DNA of 29,431 bases from Streptomyces sp. NRRL S-1022. GTDB lineage: Bacteria; Actinomycetota; Actinomycetes; Streptomycetales; Streptomycetaceae. Positions 14,478 to 21,546 of this stretch are shown piece by piece. Under the pieces are notes generated by a model, which searched no databases, had not been told where the DNA came from, and saw only the letters and a list, made by a program, of their open reading frames with translations. Positions within the stretch are counted from its first letter, which is position 1, and every line of letters begins with the position of its first letter. The stretch spans positions 1 through 29,431 of the forward strand of contig NZ_JOIU01000047.1 in NCBI RefSeq assembly GCF_000720135.1, in the 5' to 3' direction. The translations under genes were made by a program, and so were the position numbers.

Positions 14478-16551
14478 GGCCGGCCCGGACGACGCCGTCG
14501 GAGCCCTTCCGCCGGAACTCCTCCACGACAGGGGTCTGGTCGTCTACGCCCCGCACGGGGCGATCAACACCGGCACCCTGCACGGCGGTCAGCGGTACGC
14601 AACGGCGGACTCCCCCGCCGACGTCGTCCCCCTGGTGCGCCAGGGCCCGGTCCGGGCGAAGGACCTCCAGGCGGCCCGGCGCTGCTTCGTCCGGTCCCCC
14701 GTCTACACCGCCGGTCTCGACGCGCTCGGCTCCTCCGGTGTCCTGTTCGTCCTCGGGGCACCCGGCACCGGCCGGCAGACGCTGGCACTGAACCTGCTGG
14801 CCGACAGCCGCGCCGAGCCCGTGCTGGTCCAGGTCGACGGGACGGTGGATCTGGCGCACTGGCGGCCCCGGCCCCGCGGAGTCCACGGCTACCTGATGAT
14901 GAACCTGGCCGACCCGCTGGCCCTGCGGCCCTGGGACGTCTCGCGCCTGGAGGCGGAGATGGAGAAGGCCGGCGCCCGGCTGGTCGTCGTCCTGCGGGAG
15001 ACGCCGGATCTGGCGCGCGCCCTTGAGGACCGCCTTGACGTACGGGTGCTGCGGCACCGGTCGCCCGACCCGGCGGAGGTCTTCTCCCGCCACTTCGCGA
15101 GACTGTGCCCGGATGCACAGGAGCGCTCCCGCCGGCGGCGCCGGGTAGGGCAGGAGGCCCTCGCCGCACTGCTTCCGCCCGGGCTGCCGCCCGGCCGAGC
15201 GGTTCGGGTGGCCGAGGCCCTGGCCGGTCCCGGACCGGACCGCCGGCCGAGTGCCACCGAGCTGACGGCCGGACTCGCCGCGGCCGAGGCCGCCCGGCTC
15301 GTCGGGGCGGCGGACGACGATCCCACGCTGCTGGCCCACCTGTTCTCGGTCTGCGTGCACCAGGGACTGGACCGGAACACGGTCCTCGGCCGGGCGACGG
15401 AACTGCTCGCCCTGGTCGGTGCCGGTCGCGGCCCCGGGGCCGAGCCGGAGCCGCCGCCGTACGACGGTGACCCGGGCCGGCCGGCGCTCGCCCTGCCGGG
15501 GCCTGCGGGTGCCCGGCTCGCCGGCACGCCGGCCGCGGCCGAACCGTTAGCCGGCATCGGCGCCGTGTGTGCGGTCCGGGGGGACCGCGACGGCAGGCCG
15601 GCCGTCACCTTCCTGTGGCCCTCGGTGGGCGGCGCCGTCTGGGACGCGGTGTGCCGGGAGCGGCCCGAGTGGCTCCCGCTGCTGCACGTCTGGCTCGGCG
15701 CGGCCGGCGACGAGGAGCAGGCGGAACGCGCCGGACGCGCGCTGGCCGCCCTGGCCGAACGCACCGCCGGGCGCAGCCTCGGACTCCTCGCGGACCTGGT
15801 GCGCGGCGGGCCGCCGACGGCCGTCGAGGTCGCGGGCCGTGCTCTCGCCGCGTCCGCACGCCTGGACCCGGCCGCCGCCGCGGCGCAGGCACTGCTGGCG
15901 GAGTGGAGCGACTCGGCCGAAGCCGCGCTGCGCGCCACGGTGGTGGTCGCATGCCGGCCGGACGCGGACGGGCTGCCGGCCGAGACCGCCATGTGGCTGT
16001 TGCGCCGGGTCGTGGACGTGCTCGGTGCCGAGGGCGACGCCGCGGCGACGGCCCTGCGCGTGTCAGGGACGCTCGTGCTCCGGTTCTCCGCCGGGACGAC
16101 GGCGACCAGGCAGGCGGTCGTGCGGGAGCTGGCCGTCTGGGTGCGTACCGATGACCTGGCCGGGCTGCTGGCCGCCCTCGTGGTCCCCGCACTCGTCGCC
16201 GAGGACCGCGACTGGTTCGGTGAGCGAATGTCCGCCGGGAGGGAAAGTGCGGACCAGGTCGTCGCCCTCGTCGGCGCCGCCCTGGACGAAGCCCCGGCCT
16301 ATCCGGCCATGCGGGACGCGCTGCTGATGTGGTGCGCCGAGGCGGCCGGCGCCCCCGACCGGGAGCGGCGGCTGGACGAGTTGTTCGCCCGGCTCGTCGA
16401 CGGCCGCCGGCCCGGCGTCCTGCGGCTGCTGCTGTCGATCGACCGGGCAGCCCGGACCACTCCCGGCAAGGCGCTCGCCGAGCGGTCCCTGACCCGGTGG
16501 CGCGCGGGATCCGGTCCGGCCGCCGCCGATCCGGCCGACGGCCGCCCATGA
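14467..16551 (+). CDS. Large helical protein with N-terminal shared motif and degenerate P-loop (inactive STAND-like)
   Basis: 694 residues. Residues 31-49 carry GAINTGTLHGGQ, the same motif as the C-terminus of the protein encoded just upstream. A short linker leads to a P-loop-like strand and turn, VLFVLGAPGTGRQT (residues 92-105), where the Walker A lysine is Arg103 and the next Ser/Thr is Gln104. The Walker B candidate, LVVVLRET, lacks the acidic pair. Nucleotide hydrolysis is therefore unlikely, as in inactive STAND proteins of actinobacterial conflict systems. From about residue 200 to the end the protein is Ala/Leu/Arg-rich and helical, in the manner of winged-helix plus HEAT-like superstructures. 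Its start lies inside the end of the cyclase-like gene (11-base overlap), so the two are translationally coupled and probably work together. The function is unknown; a scaffold or NLR-like receptor role is my inference. Confidence 0.75.
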   Translation: MTTEAGPDDAVGALPPELLHDRGLVVYAPHGAINTGTLHGGQRYATADSPADVVPLVRQGPVRAKDLQAARRCFVRSPVYTAGLDALGSSGVLFVLGAPGTGRQTLALNLLADSRAEPVLVQVDGTVDLAHWRPRPRGVHGYLMMNLADPLALRPWDVSRLEAEMEKAGARLVVVLRETPDLARALEDRLDVRVLRHRSPDPAEVFSRHFARLCPDAQERSRRRRRVGQEALAALLPPGLPPGRAVRVAEALAGPGPDRRPSATELTAGLAAAEAARLVGAADDDPTLLAHLFSVCVHQGLDRNTVLGRATELLALVGAGRGPGAEPEPPPYDGDPGRPALALPGPAGARLAGTPAAAEPLAGIGAVCAVRGDRDGRPAVTFLWPSVGGAVWDAVCRERPEWLPLLHVWLGAAGDEEQAERAGRALAALAERTAGRSLGLLADLVRGGPPTAVEVAGRALAASARLDPAAAAAQALLAEWSDSAEAALRATVVVACRPDADGLPAETAMWLLRRVVDVLGAEGDAAATALRVSGTLVLRFSAGTTATRQAVVRELAVWVRTDDLAGLLAALVVPALVAEDRDWFGERMSAGRESADQVVALVGAALDEAPAYPAMRDALLMWCAEAAGAPDRERRLDELFARLVDGRRPGVLRLLLSIDRAARTTPGKALAERSLTRWRAGSGPAAADPADGRP
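14557..14613 (+). other. N-terminal copy of the shared GxINTGxxHGGQ motif
   Basis: Residues 31-49 of the P-loop protein (GAINTGTLHGGQ, then ADS) match the C-terminal motif of the upstream protein. The N-terminal place on a STAND-like protein and the C-terminal place on its partner follow the usual receptor/effector layout of amyloid signalling pairs. Confidence 0.6.
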
Positions 16552-16607
16552 CACCCCATGACCGTCCGACCAGGCATCAACGACCTCATGCGACCAGGAG
16601 CGCAACG

Positions 16608-17327
16608 ATGACGTCACCTCCATACTCCGGCCTCTTCACCCGCGTGGAGCGGGAGCCGGCCAGCCGAGAGCCGCTGACCGGGCTCCGGCTGGACGACGGC
16701 TCCGGTGCCCCGGGCACCGGCCTGACCCCCGCCGAGGCACGCCCCCTCCTCTACGACCGCTCGGCGTCGGCCGCCCGGCGTGACGCGCTGTGGCACCAGA
16801 TCGCCGCGCTGGCCCGCGAAGACACGGACGGCAACGGCTGGCGGCTAGCCGCGGTGTGGCTGGCGTTGCCCGGTCTGCGCCGCCACGCCTTCGCCATCGT
16901 CGACCGTTTCGGCGCCGACCGGGACGACGTCGAGGCGGAGATGCTCACCGCCTACCTGGAGGCGCTGCCGTCGATCGAACCGCACACCCCGGACCCCGGT
17001 TCCGTGCTGCTGCGCTCGGCGTGCACCCGCGCCTGGAACACCGCCCGACAGGCCCGGCCGGAGAGGACCGTCGAGGACATCCAGAACACGGTGGACTCCC
17101 GGCGCGACCGGGGAGCCCTGTGGCAGGCGGAGTTCGACGGCATCGACCGGCCCGACGGCCTCGCGGCCACCCTGCGGATCACCGTGCCGGCCGGACGGAC
17201 GGAGGGGCTGCGTCTCGGCGCCCTGGCCGGGGAGTGGGGCCTGACCGGACAGATCGCCGGCGCCTGCCGGTTCCAGCGGGGCCGACGGGTCGGCACGCTC
17301 TCCCTGCGCCCCCGGAGCCGCGGATGA
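16608..17327 (+). CDS. Sigma-70 region 2-like protein of unknown function
   Basis: 239 residues from an ATG seven bases after AGGAG (16596-16600). Residues about 55-135 read like sigma region 2: ALWHQIAALAR, then LPGLRRHAFAIVDRF and DVEAEMLTAYLEAL, followed by a helix with ACTRAWNTARQ. A clear region 4 is not seen; the C-terminal 90 residues contain a small beta-rich tail. I recall similar genes paired with small HTH genes in Streptomyces integrative elements and signalling loci, but I cannot name a characterised one. It is followed by such an HTH gene through an ATGA overlap. It could be a transcription factor for the locus. It starts 56 bp after the P-loop gene, consistent with one operon. 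Confidence 0.7.
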   Translation: MTSPPYSGLFTRVEREPASREPLTGLRLDDGSGAPGTGLTPAEARPLLYDRSASAARRDALWHQIAALAREDTDGNGWRLAAVWLALPGLRRHAFAIVDRFGADRDDVEAEMLTAYLEALPSIEPHTPDPGSVLLRSACTRAWNTARQARPERTVEDIQNTVDSRRDRGALWQAEFDGIDRPDGLAATLRITVPAGRTEGLRLGALAGEWGLTGQIAGACRFQRGRRVGTLSLRPRSRG

Positions 17328-17596
17328 CCGGACGCCCGCAGACTCCCCTGACCTTCCGGGAGGTCCTGGACCTGCCGGTCAGCGTCGACCTGAGTACGGC
17401 GGCCAGGGCGTACGGCATGTGCATGGCCACGGCCTACCGGCTGGTCGCCCTCGGCGCCTTCCCCTGCGAGACGGTCCGGGTCGGCCGCCGGCACCGCGTC
17501 CTCACCGCCCACCTGCTGTCCTCGCTCGGCATCGAGGAGCGGCCCGTCTACGCCGACGACCTCGGCGAGGGGGTGGCCTTGACGCTCTTCGGCTGA
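17324..17596 (+). CDS. Small excisionase/MerR-type HTH DNA-binding protein
   Basis: 90 residues. Residues 20-65 form a winged HTH of the excisionase type (DLSTAARAYGMCMATAYRLVALGAFPCETVRVGRRHRV), with the usual FP-C-x(2)-RVGRRHRV wing. The ATG overlaps the stop of the sigma-like gene (ATGA), so the two are translated together. No integrase, attachment site or tRNA is present in the window, so a role in excision is not supported; it is more likely a local regulator acting with the sigma-like protein. A GC-rich hairpin follows the stop. Confidence 0.85.
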   Translation: MTGRPQTPLTFREVLDLPVSVDLSTAARAYGMCMATAYRLVALGAFPCETVRVGRRHRVLTAHLLSSLGIEERPVYADDLGEGVALTLFG

Positions 17597-17603
17597 ACCG
17601 CGT

Positions 17604-17629
17604 CGGGCGGGGCTCGCAGGCCCCGCCCG
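17604..17629 (+). terminator. Hairpin after the HTH gene
   Basis: CGGGCGGGGC (17604-17613) pairs with GCCCCGCCCG (17620-17629) around TCGCAG. A pyrimidine-rich stretch follows. It may partly terminate transcription between the HTH gene and the deoxyribosyltransferase-like gene. Confidence 0.55.
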
Positions 17630-17690
17630 CGTCCCCCTTCCCTTCCGGGCCGTATGTGATTCCGGCCCTTCCCAACGGAGGTACTCCGTC

Positions 17691-18698
17691 ATGCCCACCT
17701 GTCTCGTCCTCGGCCCCGCGGCACTCTTCCACGAGGAGGTCGCACGGCCCGTCTGCGAGGAACTGGGCTTGTCCCTGATCCGGGCCGACCAGCTCGCCGA
17801 CCCCAGCCCGCTGAGCGAGCAGCTCGTCCGGCACCTCGTCGAGGAGGACCTGGTCGTCGCCGACCTCACCGGGGGCCATCCGTCGGTGGTTCTCGGGCTC
17901 GGGGTCCGGCACGCCGCCGGCCGGCGTACGGTCCGACTGGGTCAGGCCGGTTCGGTGCCGGCGGACCTCGACGCGCTCCCGGCCGTCGAGTTCCCGCCGC
18001 TGCCCGACGGCCGGGCCGAAGCACGTGCCCTGCTGCGGACGGCCCTCGCCGAGGAGTTGGGCCTGGCCGCCGCACCGGCCCCCGCCGACGATCCCGGCGC
18101 GGACGGACCCGAGAAGGCCGGGGCCCCGGCCGCGCTGGAGGAGAACGGTCCGGGGCTGCTGGAGCTGGCGGTCGCGGCCGAGACGGAGATGGAGGCGATG
18201 GCCGAGGACATGGCGATGGTGGAGGCGGCCTTCCAGGACCTGGGCGCGATGGGGGAGCTGTTCAGCGAGGACATGGTGCGGGCCACCATGCCGGGCGCCC
18301 CGATGAGCACTCGGCTGGCCGCCGTCAACCGTTTCGCCAAGTCCATCGAGGGCCCCTCGGACGAACTGGAGGCCGCGGCCTGGCGCCTGGCCGCGCGGAT
18401 GGAGCTGACGATCGGCGCGCTGCGCGCCTTCCTGGAATGGGCCGGGTGCACTCCGCGCTCCGAGTGGCCCCACTTCGTCGACGCCCAGCTCGACCAGGTG
18501 ATCGAACAGGCGCGGGAGGTGCGGGAGGCCGCCGGCGGCGTCGAGGACTTCGGGCCCATGCTCATGGTCATCGGCCGGACCAGCAGCCGGCTGCGCGGGC
18601 CGAGCCGGAAGATCGCCGCCGCCCTCCGGACGCTGCTGGGAATCCTGTCCCCGCTGGAGGAGTGCGCGCACGTGGCACACAGGCTCAAGCAGGTTTGA
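17691..18698 (+). CDS. Nucleoside deoxyribosyltransferase/TIR-like domain protein with helical C-terminus
   Basis: 335 residues from an ATG nine bases after GGAGG. Residues 1-95 have the layout of the nucleoside 2-deoxyribosyltransferase/TIR-like superfamily: LVLGPAALF, then VCEELGLSLIRADQL, LVRHLVEEDLVVADLTGGHPSVVLGLGVRHA and a final strand. In active relatives the last motif usually reads N-V-F-Y-E-L-G, with a catalytic Glu; here the position is Gly69 (VVLGLG). The domain may therefore bind a nucleotide or NAD derivative rather than cleave it. Residues about 100-150 are an acidic, Pro/Ala-rich linker, and 150-335 are helical with Met/Glu-rich stretches (EMEAMAEDMAMVEAAF) likely to form coiled coils. 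It lies 94 bp after the HTH gene on the same strand and closes the group. A sensor or effector role is inferred. Confidence 0.72.
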   Translation: MPTCLVLGPAALFHEEVARPVCEELGLSLIRADQLADPSPLSEQLVRHLVEEDLVVADLTGGHPSVVLGLGVRHAAGRRTVRLGQAGSVPADLDALPAVEFPPLPDGRAEARALLRTALAEELGLAAAPAPADDPGADGPEKAGAPAALEENGPGLLELAVAAETEMEAMAEDMAMVEAAFQDLGAMGELFSEDMVRATMPGAPMSTRLAAVNRFAKSIEGPSDELEAAAWRLAARMELTIGALRAFLEWAGCTPRSEWPHFVDAQLDQVIEQAREVREAAGGVEDFGPMLMVIGRTSSRLRGPSRKIAAALRTLLGILSPLEECAHVAHRLKQV

Positions 18699-18801
18699 TT
18701 CCTTCACCGGCCGGGGCCCTGGGTGGCCGGCCCGGAACTCCCGGGAACACCCCGGCCGGGGCGGGCGTTGGTCCCGTTCGGCAGGAACGGAGGTGCGGGC
18801 G

Positions 18802-19866
18802 GTGCACGGTGAGTACAAGGTGCCCGGCGGCAAGCTCGTCGTCGTGGACGTCGAGGCCGAGGACGGCGTGCTGCGGCACGTGCGGGTGGCGGGCGACTTC
18901 TTCCTGGAACCGGACGAGGCGCTGGACGCGGTGAACCGCGCCCTCGAAGGCGCCCCCGCCGACACCGGCGCGGCGGGCCTGGCCGCACGGATCGAGGCGG
19001 CGCTGCCCGCGGGCACGGTGATGTACGGGCTGACCGCGGAGGGCGTCGGCATCGCGGTGCGGCGGGCGCTGGCCCGGGCCACGGACTGGACGGACTACGA
19101 CTGGCAGCTGATCCGCGAGGCCGCGCAGCCGCCGGCCCTGCACATGGCACTGGACGAGGTACTGACCGCCGAGGTCGCCGCGGGCCGGCGGCCGCCGACG
19201 CTGCGGGTGTGGGAGTGGGGCGCCCCGGCGGTGATCATCGGCAGCTTCCAGTCCCTGCGCAACGAGGTGGACCCGCAGGGCGCCGCACGGCACGGCATCG
19301 AGGTGGTGCGGCGGATCTCCGGCGGCGGCGCGATGTTCGTGGAGCCCGGCAACACCATCACCTACTCGCTGTCGGTGCCCGAGTCGCTCGTCCAGGGGCT
19401 GTCGTTCCAGGACAGCTACGCCTACCTGGACGACTGGGTGCTGGGCGCCCTCGGCGACATGGGCATCCGGGCCTGGTACCAGCCGCTGAACGACATCGCC
19501 ACGGACCAGGGCAAGATCGCGGGCGCGGCGCAGAAGCGGATCGTCGGGCCGGACGGCGGCCCGGGCGCCGTGCTGCACCACGTGACCATGTCGTACGACA
19601 TCGACGCGGACAAGATGGTCGAAGTGCTGCGGATCGGGCGGGAGAAGCTGTCCGACAAGGGCACCGGGAGCGCGAAGAAGCGGGTCGATCCGCTGCGCCG
19701 GCAGACCGGGCTGCCGCGCGAGGCCGTCATCGACCGGATGATCGGGTCGTTCCGGGCGCGCTACGGGCTGACGCAGGGCCAGGTGACCGACGGGGAACTC
19801 GCCCGCGCACGGGAACTGGCGCGCACCAAGTTCTCCTCCCCCGCGTGGACGGCACGGGTGCCGTAG
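18802..19866 (+). CDS. lplA: Lipoate-protein ligase A family protein with N-terminal accessory domain
   Basis: 354 residues. The start is the GTG at 18802 (VHGEYKVPGGKL), eight bases after GGAGG; the GTG at 18793 overlaps that site. Residues 1-85 resemble the lipoate ligase accessory domain that lies at the C-terminus in E. coli LplA, so the domain order is swapped. The catalytic domain follows: ALHMALDEVL, then RVWEWGAPAVIIGSFQS, RRISGGGAMFVEPGNTITYS (lipoyl-AMP loop) and DIATDQGKIAGAAQKR, with the lysine expected to contact the adenylate. It would activate lipoate with ATP and attach it to lipoyl domains of 2-oxoacid dehydrogenases or the glycine cleavage H protein. It has no obvious functional link with the upstream locus. 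Confidence 0.9.
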   Translation: MHGEYKVPGGKLVVVDVEAEDGVLRHVRVAGDFFLEPDEALDAVNRALEGAPADTGAAGLAARIEAALPAGTVMYGLTAEGVGIAVRRALARATDWTDYDWQLIREAAQPPALHMALDEVLTAEVAAGRRPPTLRVWEWGAPAVIIGSFQSLRNEVDPQGAARHGIEVVRRISGGGAMFVEPGNTITYSLSVPESLVQGLSFQDSYAYLDDWVLGALGDMGIRAWYQPLNDIATDQGKIAGAAQKRIVGPDGGPGAVLHHVTMSYDIDADKMVEVLRIGREKLSDKGTGSAKKRVDPLRRQTGLPREAVIDRMIGSFRARYGLTQGQVTDGELARARELARTKFSSPAWTARVP

Positions 19867-20048
19867 GGCCGAACGGCGCGTGCGGGCACGGCGGATACCG
19901 GGCAAAGCACCACACCGTGACCGGCATGCCGTGACCGGCCGGGCACGCAACGCGTTGGCACTTCCGCCCCACAGGCAGTCGTGTGACACTGTCGTCCCCG
20001 TCCACCCTGCGGACCCCTCCGCACCCCCTCCCCCACGAGAAGTGCGCC

Positions 20049-20735
20049 GTGCGTTCCCTTCCTCTGCCGCTCGCTCTCACCGCGCGTCTGTCGCCGGTCG
20101 CGGTCCTCGCCTGCGCCGGCTGGGCGCTGACGTCCGGGCCGGTCGCGCCGCCGGCCGCCGCCGGGCACCACACGGCCCAGAAGGCGCCCGCCGGATCCAC
20201 CGGATCCGCGGGATCCGCCTCCGACGCCCCCTCGCCCGGCACGGCGGCGCGGACGTACGCCACCGCGCCCGCCCCCTGCGCGGCCGTGCCCGCGGCCACC
20301 GTCAGGTCCCTGGTGCCGGGCGTCAAGCCGGCCGGCAAGGAGATCCCGTCGACGGACACCGACCTGCGCCGCACCTGCTCCTGGAACGCCCTCCAGGGCT
20401 ACGACTACCGCTGGCTCGACGTGTCCTACGAGATCGGCGGGTCCGAGGAGGAGGCGAGGAAGGAGTACGAGCAGCGGGTCGCCGAGAAGAGCGGCGGCGG
20501 GGCCGTGCCGGGGCTCGGGGACAGCGCCTACTCCGTCGTGAACCTCACCACGGAGGACAAGCAGCAGACGCGCGAGGGCGTGGTGCTGGTCCGCGCCGCC
20601 AACGCCCTCGTCATCGTCACCTACAACGGCAGCGACTTCGAGACCAAGAAGGCCCCCGGCACCGACGAGATCAACAAGGGGGCCATCAAGGCCGCCAAGT
20701 CCGCGGTGGCCGCCCTGGGCGGCGGGCAGGGCTGA
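20049..20735 (+). CDS. Exported DUF3558-like (lipo)protein
   Basis: About 228 residues from the GTG at 20049, which has GAGAAG six to seven bases upstream; an in-frame GTG at 19983 would add 22 residues in front of the signal. The N-terminus is a signal sequence (RSLPLPLALTARLSPVAVLAC), and VLAC is a passable lipobox. A Ser/Gly/Ala/Thr-rich linker follows, then a domain with two cysteines (APCAAV and RRTCSW) and a strand-rich end (GVVLVRAANALVIVTYNG). This is the pattern of DUF3558 lipoproteins, common and uncharacterised in actinomycetes. Its stop lies 16 bp from the stop of the convergent FHA gene. Confidence 0.8.
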   Translation: MRSLPLPLALTARLSPVAVLACAGWALTSGPVAPPAAAGHHTAQKAPAGSTGSAGSASDAPSPGTAARTYATAPAPCAAVPAATVRSLVPGVKPAGKEIPSTDTDLRRTCSWNALQGYDYRWLDVSYEIGGSEEEARKEYEQRVAEKSGGGAVPGLGDSAYSVVNLTTEDKQQTREGVVLVRAANALVIVTYNGSDFETKKAPGTDEINKGAIKAAKSAVAALGGGQG

Positions 20736-20751
20736 CCCCCTACGCCGGTGC

Positions 20752-21546
20752 TCAGCCGGCCGGGCCGGCGGGTTCGTCCTCGATGCCGCGGACCACGAAG
20801 CCGACCCGGGGGCCGAGGTCGACCCGGTCGCCGTTGCGCAGGCGGACGGCCCGGTCCGGCACCAGCACCCGGTCGTTGACGCGGGTGCCGTTGGTGGCAC
20901 CCTGCGCGACCTCGGTCACCCAGGCCGCCCCGTCCGCGGTGTGCGCGACGGTCGCGTGCCGGCCCGACACCGTCTCCTCACCGGCCAGGAGTGCCGACGC
21001 CTGCGGCGCCCAGGTGCTGCTGCGGCCCAGCCGGAGTTCGGCGCCGCGCGGCACGTCGAGGTGCCGGCCGCCGCCGCGGAAGACCAGCCGCAGCACCCCG
21101 CCGGGCAGCCGCTCCGGTCGCCCGCCCGCGCCGCTCCGCCGCCCGGGCGCGCCGGCCGGGGCCAGGCACGCGGGGCACGCGGCCGTACCGGCGGGGACGA
21201 CCGCGGCGCAGTCGGGGCAGCGCACGCCGACGGGCGACGGGGACGGGCGGTGGGGTGCGGGCCCGGGTGCGACGACCTCGGGGACCTCCTCCCAGTCGTC
21301 GGCGGGGCGCGGACCGCCGTCGCCGGGGCGCGGATCGCCGCCCGGGCCGTCGTGACGCCGGCCGGTGTCCGTGGCCCCGCCGGCCGCCGGGGCCTCGCCC
21401 GCCGGATCGCCGGCCACCGGGTCGTGAGCCGCCGGGTCGTCGGCCGCCGGGTTCTCGTCCGTCACATGGGTGGGCGTCGGGTCGTCGTCCGCCGCGGGGC
21501 CGTCGTCCCAGTCGTCGTCATCCCAGTCGTGTACCTCCGCCGCCAC
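20752..21546 (-). CDS. Zinc-ribbon and FHA-domain protein
   Basis: 264 residues from a GTG six bases after AAGGGAG. Residues 1-105 are acidic and disordered (runs of Asp, Ala and Pro). A zinc ribbon follows with CPDC and CPAC (Cys110, 113, 124, 127). Residues 150-255 are a forkhead-associated domain: LRLGRSS (Arg175), VSGRH (Ser194, His197) and ATNGTRVND (Asn219), the residues that read phosphothreonine. It would dock on proteins phosphorylated by the Ser/Thr kinase encoded upstream in the same group. The start overlaps the AAA+ gene by 29 bases, which implies translational coupling. It is the last gene of the minus-strand group. Confidence 0.9.
   Translation of the reverse strand: MAAEVHDWDDDDWDDGPAADDDPTPTHVTDENPAADDPAAHDPVAGDPAGEAPAAGGATDTGRRHDGPGGDPRPGDGGPRPADDWEEVPEVVAPGPAPHRPSPSPVGVRCPDCAAVVPAGTAACPACLAPAGAPGRRSGAGGRPERLPGGVLRLVFRGGGRHLDVPRGAELRLGRSSTWAPQASALLAGEETVSGRHATVAHTADGAAWVTEVAQGATNGTRVNDRVLVPDRAVRLRNGDRVDLGPRVGFVVRGIEDEPAGPAG

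Noticed and set aside
16329..16607. Earlier start for the sigma-like protein, inside the P-loop gene
   Set aside because: AGGAG is correctly placed before ATG 16608, and the extra residues are an out-of-frame translation of the upstream gene.
16608..17596. Integrative element or prophage remnant
   Set aside because: The HTH protein is excisionase-like, but no integrase, replication gene, tRNA or flanking direct repeat was found in the window.
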